From the NCBI GenBank assembly GCA_910583845.1, contig CAJUAB010000004.1:62255-114894 (forward strand): a stretch of DNA of 52,640 bases, in the 5' to 3' direction. A program made the position numbers and the translations under genes. Of this stretch, positions 8,980-17,864 are shown piece after piece. Within the stretch, counting starts at the first letter, position 1, and every line of letters begins with the position of its first letter. The DNA comes from an uncultured Acetatifactor sp. (GTDB lineage Bacteria; Bacillota; Clostridia; Lachnospirales; Lachnospiraceae). A model generated the notes under the pieces. That model did no database searches, was not told the DNA's origin, and saw only the letters and a program-made list of their open reading frames with translations.

Positions 8980-9008
8980 ATTCTACATGAATCCCGACAC
9001 AGAAACAA
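8980..9008 (-). promoter_or_regulatory. Probable promoter of the sugar-phosphotransferase gene
   Basis: Minus-strand -35 TTGTTT (9003-9008) and -10 TAGAAT (8980-8985) are 17 bp apart. They sit immediately after the upstream glycosyltransferase stop and about 45 bp before the start codon. Confidence 0.55.
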
Positions 9009-9009
9009 C

Positions 9010-10035
9010 TTAAGATTTTATGAAGATGCGGACGAGGTCCAGCCAGAGAATACCCTGAATGCGGCAGTAGTTTCCCAGATTTCGCCAATTAAAGCGCACT
9101 CTGCGGCTTTTTCCGGCGCTGCCAAAGCACCTGACAATTCCTTCTGCATATCCTTTTACATATAGCATGCCCATTTTTTTCTTGGCAAAAAAGGCAGTTT
9201 TTATACAAAATCCCAGAAAAAGCAATGGAAAATTCAGTAAAATCTGTAAAAGGGGCATATTTTTTCCAATCAGATACGCGTTGTTGGCGGAGGAGAGTTT
9301 CACCTTGAAAGCGTTGTGGCGGGAGCCGGAGACCGCGCTTCCCGCGTGCAGCACCCGGGCCCGGGGTTCGTACACATTATGCCAGCCATGGATCAGGGCC
9401 CGGTAGCCTATGTCGATATCTTCCAGATAAGCGAAATGGTTTTCGTCAAAGCCCCCCAGGGAGATCACTGCCTCCCGGCGATACAGGGAAGCGCCGCCGC
9501 AGGCCGCGAAGATCCGCGCCGGTTTTGAATACCGCCGCGCCGGCTTCCCCCTGCCCCTGGCAAATGCCCAGCCCAGCGCGTTATAGCGGTCGCCCGCGTC
9601 GTCGATCAGGGATTCGTCCCTCATGGAGAGCATCATGGGGCTTACGGAAAAGATCCGCCCGTCGGACTCAATCCGGGCAAGCAGCGCCTCCACGAATCCC
9701 GGCCGGATCACCGTGTCATTGTTCAGCAGCAGCACATAGGGGGTCTCGGCCGCCAAAATCCCCACATTGACGGCATGGCAGAAACCGGTGTTCTCCGGCA
9801 GCGCAATCACCTGCACCTCCGGATATTCCTGCCGGATGATCTCCAGACTGCCGTCCGTGGACCCATTGTCCACCACCAGGACGGTATATACTGCGTCCCG
9901 CGCCGGAAAGTTGTCTCCCGCATATTCCGCCGCTGACGCTGTCTCCCCGTTCTCCCGGCATCCTCTCAGGCTGTCCAGACAGGCGCGAATATAGTCTTTT
10001 CCCTGATAATTGGGAATGATCACCGTAACTTTCAT
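9010..10035 (-). CDS. GT2 family glycosyltransferase
   Basis: Probable rhamnosyl/glycosyltransferase for surface glycan. The 341-residue protein starts at 10035 behind GAGGAGAC; a longer open frame upstream lacks a better site. It has an N-terminal nucleotide-sugar-binding motif (VTVIIPNYQGKDYI), VVDNGSTDGS, and the metal site LLNNDT. GGFDENHFAYLEDIDIGYR is the usual acceptor-site region. The C-terminal third has a hydrophobic stretch (LLQILLNFPLLFLGF) that may anchor it to the membrane. An insertion of about 20 residues (around 28-48) splits the first beta-alpha unit from the VVDNGS strand. The sugar specificity is unknown. Confidence 0.85.
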   Translation of the reverse strand: MKVTVIIPNYQGKDYIRACLDSLRGCRENGETASAAEYAGDNFPARDAVYTVLVVDNGSTDGSLEIIRQEYPEVQVIALPENTGFCHAVNVGILAAETPYVLLLNNDTVIRPGFVEALLARIESDGRIFSVSPMMLSMRDESLIDDAGDRYNALGWAFARGRGKPARRYSKPARIFAACGGASLYRREAVISLGGFDENHFAYLEDIDIGYRALIHGWHNVYEPRARVLHAGSAVSGSRHNAFKVKLSSANNAYLIGKNMPLLQILLNFPLLFLGFCIKTAFFAKKKMGMLYVKGYAEGIVRCFGSAGKSRRVRFNWRNLGNYCRIQGILWLDLVRIFIKS

Positions 10036-10111
10036 TGTCTCCTCTTTCCGCGTCTCATGGCCCCCATGATGCCCCGCTTCCATTCCGCCGTGGAAATGAG
10101 CCGGGAGCGGG

Positions 10112-11482
10112 TTATATTCTTCCGCTCATGGCCTCCAGATCGCACACCATCTGGGGGTCCCAGATCAGCACATAACCGGCCTCCCGCAGAGCCCGGCTCA
10201 GCTTCAGGCCCATACCCGCATAGTCATAATCAGCCGGGAGCCCGCGCCAGTTATACAGGCCGTCTATCCCGTCCTCCGTGTACTCCAGCCCCGTCGTCTT
10301 CCTGAACAACTCCCTGCACTGCGCGCTTAAACGGATACAGCGCAGATCCAGGGCCGGTGCCTGCTGCACCAGTATGGCGCGGTTCAGATATCCGGTGTAC
10401 CCGTCCTTTAAGCCAAGGTACTGCACCTCCCCGGCCTCATCCATCATACCGCCCGCTATCCTGCGCGCTCTTCCCAGTACTCTCCCGCCAACGGCTCCCA
10501 CCTCCGGGCGCTGCGCAAGAAGCGGCGGATCATACTCCGTCCGGGAGAATCCCATATGCTGCGTCATGGACACTTTGGTCTTCCATCCCTGGCTGTCCGC
10601 GAAATCCTGCGTGGCCCTCACCCCTGCCTCATAGGCATAGAGCTTGCTCTCCGGATTGGCGGCTGTGGAGGCACTGTGGCATCGCCAATGATACAACACT
10701 CTGGGAATATGGACAATGGCTCCCGGCATGCGCATAAGTCTCCCCGCTGCCCGGAGCGCCAGATCATGATCCTGCGCTCCGTCATAGGCCGACCGAAATC
10801 CCAACTGCCTCATGAGCTCCGTCTCCATCACCAGCAGATGGCAGATATAATTGTTGGTCATCAGCAAGTCCAGATTAAAATCAGGTTTCAGATTTGGCTC
10901 ATAGAATGTAAGTCCGTTCTCGTCGCATTTATCCTCATCCGAATACAGCATACCGGGCCCGGTTCCTCCCAGCCTTCCCTGTTCCACCGCGGCCGCCATT
11001 TCATAGAGGGCATCCGGCGTCAGCACATCATCATGGTCCAGCAGAGCGATATATTCCCCCTGTACCCATTGCAGGGTCTCATTGGTATTGTCCGCGATGC
11101 TGCGATTACCGGAGAGGCGATGATAGCAGATCCGGCTATCCCCATACGCCGATGCCAGGCGCATAAGTTCCTCTCCCTCCCCCGCGTCTCCGATCACCAA
11201 CTGCCAATGCGGATAGGTCTGCGCCAGAACGGACTCGATCATTTCCCGGTAATAACGCTCCGGCGTATGATAGGCAGGAACCACCACACTGATGGTCACC
11301 GGCTGCGCAAAGCAGCGGCTGCGCTGCCTCTCCAGCGCATCCTCCTCCGGAGGAATATACCGGTAGTTATCCTGTGTATCGGGGGAAAAGTGTTCCTTTA
11401 CCGTGATCAGCGTCTCCCGCAGTCCGTTTCGTTTCAGATAAGATATCGTTTTTTTTAAGTTATGGATATTCAATTTGCCCAT
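10112..11482 (-). CDS. GT2 glycosyltransferase with a truncated second GT domain
   Basis: 456-residue glycan glycosyltransferase; the start at 11482 has AAAAGGAAAA upstream. The first GT2 domain is complete (SVVVPAYHTPERYYREM, then YIALLDHDDVLTPDALYE with the metal-binding DHDD). Past about residue 310 the sequence resembles only the second half of the second GT2 domain in the 691-residue glycosyltransferase at 38165-40240. EVGAVGGRVLG matches DVGAVGAKLYY there, and the N-terminal donor-binding half is missing. This looks like an old internal deletion rather than a frameshift, since the frame is intact. It probably still works through domain one. Confidence 0.82.
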   Translation of the reverse strand: MGKLNIHNLKKTISYLKRNGLRETLITVKEHFSPDTQDNYRYIPPEEDALERQRSRCFAQPVTISVVVPAYHTPERYYREMIESVLAQTYPHWQLVIGDAGEGEELMRLASAYGDSRICYHRLSGNRSIADNTNETLQWVQGEYIALLDHDDVLTPDALYEMAAAVEQGRLGGTGPGMLYSDEDKCDENGLTFYEPNLKPDFNLDLLMTNNYICHLLVMETELMRQLGFRSAYDGAQDHDLALRAAGRLMRMPGAIVHIPRVLYHWRCHSASTAANPESKLYAYEAGVRATQDFADSQGWKTKVSMTQHMGFSRTEYDPPLLAQRPEVGAVGGRVLGRARRIAGGMMDEAGEVQYLGLKDGYTGYLNRAILVQQAPALDLRCIRLSAQCRELFRKTTGLEYTEDGIDGLYNWRGLPADYDYAGMGLKLSRALREAGYVLIWDPQMVCDLEAMSGRI

Positions 11483-11508
11483 ATTTTTTCCTTTTATTTC
11501 CCTCTTAG

Positions 11509-11533
11509 AAAAAATTCCCTGCCGGTTTGGCAG
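11509..11533 (-). terminator. Intrinsic terminator of the 104-residue gene
   Basis: Stem ctgcc/ggcag with a 5-nt loop, followed on the minus strand by GGAATTTTTT. It sits between the small orphan gene and the glycosyltransferase at 11482. Confidence 0.6.
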
Positions 11534-11549
11534 CCATAAAATCCGTACT

Positions 11550-11864
11550 TTATAATTCAGAAATCATTTTTACCTTTAATGGACGCTTTGTTAAAAATTC
11601 AGCATTTTCATCCATTGTTGTTCTTGGATGCTGAAATATATCATTCTGTATGTCAACGGGTTCGTCAATGATATACAAATATCCTTTTTCCACCCCATTA
11701 TGTTCGATCACCCCAGCATCATCATAACTCAAAACACTTGGTTGGTGCGAAAACGCCTCTGCGAGCTCTTTCCACTGTGTAATTGTGCTATTGGTCCTTA
11801 ACTCTGAAAAAAGCATATTAGAGCCATGATACCAAATACCGTCAGCTTTTATTACTATTTTCAT
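11550..11864 (-). CDS. Small uncharacterised protein with YHGS motif
   Basis: 104 residues, started at the ATG at 11864 behind GGAGGAAG. I do not recognise it with confidence. It opens MKIVIKADGIWYHGSN; a YHG(S/T) strand at the N-terminus is seen in several small ADP-ribosyltransferase-fold families, which is only a hint. No signal peptide or membrane segment is visible. The DNA is clearly AT-richer than its neighbours. It has its own terminator and interrupts an otherwise glycan-related run of genes, so recent acquisition is plausible. Possible roles include a toxin or antitoxin-like orphan; nothing in the sequence decides it. Confidence 0.6.
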   Translation of the reverse strand: MKIVIKADGIWYHGSNMLFSELRTNSTITQWKELAEAFSHQPSVLSYDDAGVIEHNGVEKGYLYIIDEPVDIQNDIFQHPRTTMDENAEFLTKRPLKVKMISEL

Positions 11865-12023
11865 ACTTCTTCCTCCATCATTTCCAAGGGAACACTTTTC
11901 AGAAAAGAGAGTTTTATATTTACATCTGCTCTGAGCGCGTCTGCATATTACTATTCCCAAGATGCGCGTCACAATTTATGGGAACCTGGAAATGAATCCG
12001 CAAACATGTTCTAACACAGAAGT

Positions 12024-12039
12024 CGCCCCTTGCGGGGCG
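12024..12039. terminator. GC-rich hairpin downstream of the phosphohexomutase gene
   Basis: Stem cgcccc/ggggcg with a ttgc loop, about 50 bp after the mutase stop. No U-run follows on the minus strand, so it may act as a weak or factor-dependent terminator. The remaining gap to 11864 shows only a possible TTGTGA/TAATAT promoter pair (18 bp apart). Confidence 0.4.
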
Positions 12040-12089
12040 GCTCCTGAAAGAAAGAATGGATACAATAAAAATGAGAAAAAGTAAATGTC

Positions 12090-13811
12090 TTATAAAATCG
12101 CCTTCAGATCCTCTGTCAGCTTCTCCACTCTGGCCTGGGCGTCTTCCAGACTGTTGCCCACCACGCCCATGTAGAACTTAATCTTGGGCTCTGTTCCGGA
12201 GGGTCTTGCGCAGCACCAGCAATTGTCGGGCAGTTCGAAATACAGCACGTTTGACTTGGGCAGACCGGTCTCGGACACTGCGCCGGTCTCCATGTCCACA
12301 ATCCTGTTCTCCTGATAATCGCGGAATTTCAGCACCTTGGCATCGCCTATGGCCTTGGGCGGATTGTTGCGCAGCTTCTCCATCAGGGCGGCGATCTCCT
12401 TGGCGCCGCTGACACCCTTCATGGTGATGGTGTACTGGGTCTCCTTGAAATAGCCGTACTTCTCATACATCTGCAGCATCATATCCCACAGGGTCATGCC
12501 GTGTTTCTTGCAGTAAGCGGCAACCTCGCAGAGGCACATTACCGCCACACAGGCATCCTTGTCCCTGGCATGGGTACCGGCCAGACAGCCGTAGCTCTCC
12601 TCCAGGCCGAATACATAGTTATTGGAGCCTGTCTGCTCAAACAGCTTGATCTGCTCTCCGATAAACTTGAAGCCCGTAAGCACTTCAATGAGCTTTACAT
12701 GGTAGCTCTCGGTGATGGGGAAGGTCATATTGGTGGTCACGATGGTGGTCACCATGGCGGGATTCTCGGGCATGGTGCCGTTTGCCGCCTTCTCCCGCAG
12801 AATGTACTCCGCGATCAGCATACCGGACATGTTGCCGGTAAACGCTACATATTCGCCGGTCCTGGCATCCTTTGCATATACCCCCAGACGGTCCGCGTCC
12901 GGATCGGTGGCCAGCACGATGTCCGCGTCTTTCTCCTTCGCCAGACGCAGGGCATAGGTAAAGGCCTTGGGGTCCTCCGGATTGGGATAATCCAGGGTGG
13001 TGAATTTGGGATCGGGGTTCTCCTGCTCGGGAACCACATACACATTCTTAAAGCCCAGTTCGGACAGCACCCTTCTCACGGGCAGATTACCCGTGCCGCA
13101 CAACGGTGTATAGACAATCTTGATATCGTCCGCCACTTCCTTTATAATCTCCGGATGGATAATCTGTTTTTTCAGTTCTACCATGTAGGCATCGTCAATC
13201 TCCCTGCCGATGGTCTGATACAGTCCTGCGGCCTCCGCCTCTGCTTTGTCCATGGTTTTCACGGTGTGGTAGTCCTTGATGGCCTGTACTTCACCGATGA
13301 TCTCCTTATCCTTGGGCGCGGTAATCTGCGCGCCGTCCTCCCAGTATACTTTGTAGCCGTTGTACTCAGGGGGATTGTGGCTGGCTGTAACCACGATTCC
13401 CGCCGTGCAGCCCAGAGTGCGCAGGGCAAAAGAGAGCTCCGGTGTGGGGCGCAGGGACTCGAACACATAGGCCTTGATGCCGTTGGCCGCCAGGCACAGC
13501 GCCGCCTCGTCCGCGAAATCAGGGGACATGAAACGGGAATCATAGGCGATGGCCACGCCCTTCTTCTGCGCGCCCTGCCGGATGATATAGTTAGCCAGGC
13601 CCTGGGTGGCCTTTCTCACGGTATAGATATTCATACGGTTGGTGCCCGCGCCGATAACCCCACGCAATCCGCCGGTACCAAATTCCAGTTCCTTATAGAA
13701 GCGGTCCTCGATCTCCGTCTGATTGTCGCTGATCGCCTCCAGTTCCTTCTTGGTGTTCTGGTCGAAATAATCATCCTCCAGCCAGAACCGATACTCGTCC
13801 ATATAGCTCAT
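12090..13811 (-). CDS. Phosphoglucomutase/phosphomannomutase (alpha-D-phosphohexomutase)
   Basis: Interconverts hexose-6-phosphate and hexose-1-phosphate, supplying glucose-1-P (for dTDP-/UDP-sugars) or mannose-1-P. It has 573 residues from the ATG at 13811 behind GGAGGAGG, the PgcA-type length. Hallmarks in order are the catalytic phosphoserine S144 in TASHNP, the magnesium loop DPDADR (303-308), the sugar-binding GLEESYG and the phosphate-binding RPSGTEPK. It is transcribed alone from its own promoter. Glucose-1-P from this enzyme would feed RmlA in the rhamnose operon at the right of the window; that link is inference. Confidence 0.95.
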   Translation of the reverse strand: MSYMDEYRFWLEDDYFDQNTKKELEAISDNQTEIEDRFYKELEFGTGGLRGVIGAGTNRMNIYTVRKATQGLANYIIRQGAQKKGVAIAYDSRFMSPDFADEAALCLAANGIKAYVFESLRPTPELSFALRTLGCTAGIVVTASHNPPEYNGYKVYWEDGAQITAPKDKEIIGEVQAIKDYHTVKTMDKAEAEAAGLYQTIGREIDDAYMVELKKQIIHPEIIKEVADDIKIVYTPLCGTGNLPVRRVLSELGFKNVYVVPEQENPDPKFTTLDYPNPEDPKAFTYALRLAKEKDADIVLATDPDADRLGVYAKDARTGEYVAFTGNMSGMLIAEYILREKAANGTMPENPAMVTTIVTTNMTFPITESYHVKLIEVLTGFKFIGEQIKLFEQTGSNNYVFGLEESYGCLAGTHARDKDACVAVMCLCEVAAYCKKHGMTLWDMMLQMYEKYGYFKETQYTITMKGVSGAKEIAALMEKLRNNPPKAIGDAKVLKFRDYQENRIVDMETGAVSETGLPKSNVLYFELPDNCWCCARPSGTEPKIKFYMGVVGNSLEDAQARVEKLTEDLKAIL

Positions 13812-13896
13812 TGCTGATCCTCCTCCATTTCTCTCTGACGCCTTCCCACAGCGCATTTTTGTACCATACCGCCCCCGGGCCCGCGTCGCTGGGAAT

Positions 13897-13905
13897 ATTA
13901 TAGCA
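13897..13905 (-). promoter_or_regulatory. Extended -10 promoter of the phosphohexomutase gene
   Basis: Minus-strand TGCTATAAT (extended -10 plus a perfect -10), with no good -35 (TGTGAA at 17 bp). The transcript leader would be about 80 nt. Confidence 0.6.
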
Positions 13906-13943
13906 TAGATTTTTCCATTTTCACAGTACTATTTTTCGGATGC

Positions 13944-13974
13944 AAAAAAGGCCGCGCGCCCGGCGCAGCCTTTT
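13944..13974 (-). terminator. Intrinsic terminator of the sugar ABC operon
   Basis: 8-bp GC-rich stem (13950-13970) with a 5-nt loop, followed on the minus strand by TTTTTT. It lies just after the second permease gene. Confidence 0.85.
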
Positions 13975-13982
13975 GCGAACCT

Positions 13983-14876
13983 TTATTCCTTCACGCCTCC
14001 GATGGTGAGGCCCGTCACAAAGTATCTTTGCAGGAACGGGTAGAGACAGATGATGGGCAACATGGTGACCACCGTGGCCGCCGCCCGGATGGTGATGGGA
14101 GTAACCGCCGCCGTGCTGTACTTGGCGGAGTCCGCACTGCCGCTCTGCTGCATGACCGAAGACAGCAGTTTCATCAACTCATATTGCAAAGTGGTATACT
14201 CGGTTTTCATACGGTTATACAGCATGGCGTCAAACCAGGAGTTCCACTGTGCCACCGCCACAAACAGAGCGATGGTGGCATATACGGGCTTGCACAGAGG
14301 AGAGATGATCCTGACAAAAATGGTCCAGTACCCGGCCCCGTCCAGCTGTGCCGATTCCTCCAGACTGTCGGGCAGTCCCGTCATGTAGGTGCGGATGACC
14401 AGCATATTCCACGCGCTGATCATGCCGGGCACCACATATACCCAGAAACTGTTGGTCAGTCCCAGATTCCGGTAAAGCATGAAGGTGGGGATCATGCCGC
14501 CGTTGACGTACATGGTGATTACCCAGAACAGGGACAGCTCCCTTTTGAACATAAAGCGCTTTCTGCTGACCACATAGGCGAGCAGCGCGTTCACCACCAG
14601 CGCGGAAACCGTACCGATCACGGTTCTGGCCACCGTGATCTTGGCCCCGGTCACCAGATTCTGCATTCCCAGAACGGTGGTGTAATTCTTGATGGCGAAT
14701 TTCCTCGGCCACAGATAGATGCCGCCCCGCACGGCGTCAATTCCGTCGTTGAAGGAGATAGCCACCGTATTCAGCACCGGGTACAGCGTTATGATCACGA
14801 ACGCGATCATGAACAGCCCGATAATGACAGAAAGCACTCTATCCCCCAATGTATGTTTGATCTTATTCTTTTTCAT
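13983..14876 (-). CDS. Carbohydrate ABC transporter permease (YtcP/LplC type)
   Basis: Second membrane subunit of a CUT1-type importer. It is 297 residues with about six membrane segments. The cytoplasmic EAA loop (EESAQLDGAGYWTIF) contacts the ATPase. It starts at 14876 behind TAGGAGGTC and follows the LplB-type permease by 12 bp. No ATPase gene is present, which is normal for these systems because they use a shared MsmK/MsmX-type ATPase encoded elsewhere. The family usually carries oligosaccharides or aldouronates; the substrate here is unknown. Confidence 0.93.
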   Translation of the reverse strand: MKKNKIKHTLGDRVLSVIIGLFMIAFVIITLYPVLNTVAISFNDGIDAVRGGIYLWPRKFAIKNYTTVLGMQNLVTGAKITVARTVIGTVSALVVNALLAYVVSRKRFMFKRELSLFWVITMYVNGGMIPTFMLYRNLGLTNSFWVYVVPGMISAWNMLVIRTYMTGLPDSLEESAQLDGAGYWTIFVRIISPLCKPVYATIALFVAVAQWNSWFDAMLYNRMKTEYTTLQYELMKLLSSVMQQSGSADSAKYSTAAVTPITIRAAATVVTMLPIICLYPFLQRYFVTGLTIGGVKE

Positions 14877-14888
14877 GATCTGGACCTC

Positions 14889-15833
14889 CTAGAACAGCCG
14901 TTCTTCGCCGGCGCGTTTTGCCCACGCGTTGCTCAGCATGATCAGCGCGATACTCACCGCGCTCTTGAATATACCGGCGGCGGTACCCAGGGAATAATCG
15001 TTCTGGCTGATGCCCCATTTAAGTACATAAATATCGATGGTCTGGGACACGCTCTGCACCAGTCCGTTCCCCAGCAGATACTGCACTTCAAACCCGGCGT
15101 TCAGCACATTGCCCACGTTCATGAGCAGCAGAATGATAATGGTGGGCTTGATTCCCGGAAGCGTAATATAGCGGATCTTTGCCAGCCTCCCGGCTCCGTC
15201 TATGGAAGCCGCCTCATACAGGCAGGGGTCTATGGAGGTGATCGCCGCCAGATAGATGATGGCGTTCCAGCCCGTCTCTTTCCAGCAGTTCGCGAAAGCG
15301 ACGATGGGCCAGAAATATTGGGTATGGGCAAAGAAGTTGATCGCCTGCTTGATGATGCCCGCCCGCATCAGCAGATCGTTGATGATACCTGTGCTGGACA
15401 AAGCGTCGTGCAATATGCCCGTAACGATAATCCACGACAGGAAATGGGGCAGATAGGACACCGTCTGTATGGTCTTCTTAACCAAGGAATTCCGTATTTC
15501 ATTGAGCAGAATGGCAAAGAGAATCGCCATCACTGTAGTAGTCAGCAGATTCAGCGCGCCCATGCAGAAGGTGTTTCGTATCACCTTGATGAATGTGGCG
15601 TCGGAGAAAAGGAATTTGAATTTGTCCAGCCCTATGAACTGGGAACCGAGCAGACCGTTCTTGGGCTTGTAATTCTGAAACGCCATCACCCATCCGGTCA
15701 GAGGCAGATAGTAAAAGATCACTCCGTACACTACCATAAAGAAGGATATGATCAAAAGGGCTTTCTGCCGCTTGACTTCCTTCCATGTGATTCGCCTGTC
15801 TTTTTTGACTTTGGAAACTTGCGCTCGAGCCAT
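14889..15833 (-). CDS. Carbohydrate ABC transporter permease (LplB type)
   Basis: First membrane subunit of the importer. It is 314 residues with a basic N-tail and about six membrane segments. The EAA loop is YEAASIDGAGRLAKIRYITLPG. It starts at 15833 behind AATAGGAGTG. It is separated from the binding-protein gene by 107 bp carrying a stem-loop, a common arrangement that keeps binding protein mRNA more abundant than permease mRNA. It pairs with the YtcP-type subunit downstream. Confidence 0.93.
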   Translation of the reverse strand: MARAQVSKVKKDRRITWKEVKRQKALLIISFFMVVYGVIFYYLPLTGWVMAFQNYKPKNGLLGSQFIGLDKFKFLFSDATFIKVIRNTFCMGALNLLTTTVMAILFAILLNEIRNSLVKKTIQTVSYLPHFLSWIIVTGILHDALSSTGIINDLLMRAGIIKQAINFFAHTQYFWPIVAFANCWKETGWNAIIYLAAITSIDPCLYEAASIDGAGRLAKIRYITLPGIKPTIIILLLMNVGNVLNAGFEVQYLLGNGLVQSVSQTIDIYVLKWGISQNDYSLGTAAGIFKSAVSIALIMLSNAWAKRAGEERLF

Positions 15834-15864
15834 AGCATCACTCCTATTTCAGATATGAAGAAGG

Positions 15865-15906
15865 GGCGGCAACAGTCCTTTCTGTTATGAAATAACCATT
15901 GCCACC
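15865..15906 (-). ncRNA. Intercistronic stem-loop between binding-protein and permease genes
   Basis: Arms ggcggcaa and ttgccacc (one G-U pair) enclose a smaller aacag/ctgtt hairpin. No U-run follows. It probably acts as a partial terminator or 3' end stabiliser that raises the binding-protein to permease ratio. Confidence 0.45.
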
Positions 15907-15940
15907 TCTCTCATGTAATTACGTAAGGTTTATGGCCATC

Positions 15941-17689
15941 CTATTTGAAAGTATCCAGGATCGCCTGCATCTCTCCGATAAAGTCCTCCGGCTTGCATGC
16001 GCTGTACGCTTTCATGTAATCCGCCCATCCCTGCTCAAAGTCAGGAGCCATGACCACCTTGGGCAGCCACTCATGCTTGCACTCGCCCATCAGCGCCCAG
16101 GCCAGACCGCCGGGAGTCTCGGTGGTAAAGTTGTTGGAGAAGCTGTACATCGGGAACCAGGGAGCGTTCTCCTCCACCACGGAGCCGATCATTTCCGGAT
16201 AGGTGGTCACGCCGTAGGCATTGAAGCAATCCACCAGAGGCTGTGCCATGCCGTTCATGAACTCGGAAGGCTGCTCGGTGGGAACCATGGCGTTCTTGCC
16301 ATCCTGGCTGGTGCCGCCCCACTGAGGGAAGTAGCTGTAATCACACATATGGGACGCCTTGTAGGCGGTGTCGGCGCATCTCTGCCTCATCTCGTCGGTG
16401 CGATAGTACAGGCCGTTCTCGTCAACCATGTAATCGATGCCCTCCACACCCCAGAAACGCAGATCATGCAGCTCCTGATCCATACAGATATCCACCATAA
16501 ACTTGAACGCCTTGTCAGGGTCCTTGCAGTCCACGGAGATCGCGATACCGCTGGCCTGGTTTACCGTATCACCGTAGGTATGCCATCTGTTCTCCATGCC
16601 CGCCTCGGTGGTCAGTCCCAGAGGTACATAGTTGCAGCCCTTCTGATCAAGTCCCTGAGACTTGAAAACATCGTTCACGGTGTAGGCAAAATCCCACCAC
16701 TGGTCAACCATACCCAGTACGCGGCCGGTGGACAGCTTGGCTATGTACTCGTCATAGGTCTGGGTGAAGCTCTCGGGATCTACAAAGCCTTTCTGATACT
16801 CCTCATTCAGCTTTCTGAAATAGGCGATGGTATCCTCGGAAGTGTTGTAGTCTTCCACCGTCATAGTGGCCTTGTCTACCAGCACGGAACCGTCATTGGG
16901 GTAGCCGCCCAGGAACTGGCCCGCGTTCTCCAGACAGAAATATCTCCAGTCCTCACAGAGAATGGTATAAGCGATATTGGCCGTGCCGTCCTCCATGGTA
17001 GGGTTGGCCTCCATATATCTCTCCAGCAGATCAAAATATTCGTTCATGGTCTGGATCTTGGGATAACCCGCCCACTCCAGCACTCTCACCTGAATCCAGA
17101 AAGCCTCGTCATTGTGCGTGGTGGCCTTGCTCTCTCCATAGGTGTTGCCAAAGGGATTGATCCAGTAGATATGGCCGTCCGGCTGGCGGAACTTATCCCA
17201 TTCCTCCTGGGTAAACCAGGTATCCCTGAACTCGGGATACTTGTCAATATAATCATCCAGCGGCAGCAGCGCGCCCGCGTCTACCAGCATGGACATATCA
17301 TCGCTGTCAATAAAGTCGGGATATTCGCCGCCCGCGATCAGAGTACCCGTGGCCTCGGAAGCAGTCTGGCCTGTGAGCCAGGTCTCCTTGACCTTGACGC
17401 CTGTCTTCTCGGCAATGATCTGGGCAATCTCATTGTCGTCATTCTTCTCGGAGCCGGGCATGGTGATGAAATAGGAAAATTCGGTTATCTCGGTATTGCC
17501 GCCCGCGCTGTCCGCGCCGCCTGCGTCCCCCCCATTACCGCCTCCGTTGTTCTCGTTGGCCGCGCTGCTGACATTGCCGCCCGCGTTGCTTCCGCCATTG
17601 TCTCCCTCTCCTCCCTGGTCTCCGCATCCTGTCAAAGCGGATATCGCCATAACGGAAACCAGAAACATGGAAAGTAACTTCTTTTTCAT
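15941..17689 (-). CDS. Extracellular sugar-binding lipoprotein (LplA type)
   Basis: Lipid-anchored solute-binding component of the importer, 582 residues. The signal peptide ends in a lipobox with C22 (ALTGC). A Gly/Asn-rich tether (about 24-65) leads to a large two-lobe binding fold of the LplA kind that accompanies YtcP/LplB permeases. The start is the ATG at 17689 behind GGGAGAAG. It is the first gene of the import operon, read from a good promoter at 17753-17781. Its size and its YesM/YesN neighbours suggest a plant or host oligosaccharide as substrate, but the specificity cannot be read. Confidence 0.93.
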   Translation of the reverse strand: MKKKLLSMFLVSVMAISALTGCGDQGGEGDNGGSNAGGNVSSAANENNGGGNGGDAGGADSAGGNTEITEFSYFITMPGSEKNDDNEIAQIIAEKTGVKVKETWLTGQTASEATGTLIAGGEYPDFIDSDDMSMLVDAGALLPLDDYIDKYPEFRDTWFTQEEWDKFRQPDGHIYWINPFGNTYGESKATTHNDEAFWIQVRVLEWAGYPKIQTMNEYFDLLERYMEANPTMEDGTANIAYTILCEDWRYFCLENAGQFLGGYPNDGSVLVDKATMTVEDYNTSEDTIAYFRKLNEEYQKGFVDPESFTQTYDEYIAKLSTGRVLGMVDQWWDFAYTVNDVFKSQGLDQKGCNYVPLGLTTEAGMENRWHTYGDTVNQASGIAISVDCKDPDKAFKFMVDICMDQELHDLRFWGVEGIDYMVDENGLYYRTDEMRQRCADTAYKASHMCDYSYFPQWGGTSQDGKNAMVPTEQPSEFMNGMAQPLVDCFNAYGVTTYPEMIGSVVEENAPWFPMYSFSNNFTTETPGGLAWALMGECKHEWLPKVVMAPDFEQGWADYMKAYSACKPEDFIGEMQAILDTFK

Positions 17690-17752
17690 AAATCTTCTCC
17701 CTCCTGCTTTTTTTGTTTTTGTTTCGTCAGTCAGTATACTTCCTACACAAAT

Positions 17753-17781
17753 ATTGTAGGCTCAGGCCATCATTTTCACAA
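17753..17781 (-). promoter_or_regulatory. Promoter of the sugar ABC operon
   Basis: Minus-strand -35 TTGTGA (17776-17781) and -10 TACAAT (17753-17758) are 17 bp apart, starting transcription about 57 nt before the binding-protein ATG. YesN would be expected to bind just upstream, in the space left by the preceding terminator. Confidence 0.65.
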
Positions 17782-17796
17782 CCAGAGAAACTATAG

Positions 17797-17853
17797 GAAA
17801 AACCCCACAAATTATAGATGCACAATGTCCATCATAATTTGTGGGGTTTTTTC
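17797..17853. terminator. Bidirectional terminator after the yesN-type gene
   Basis: Long inverted repeat (arms of about 20 nt built around accccacaaatta and taatttgtggggt) flanked by T-runs on both strands. It separates the regulator operon from the transporter operon. Confidence 0.85.
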
Positions 17854-17864
17854 GTCATCCTGCA

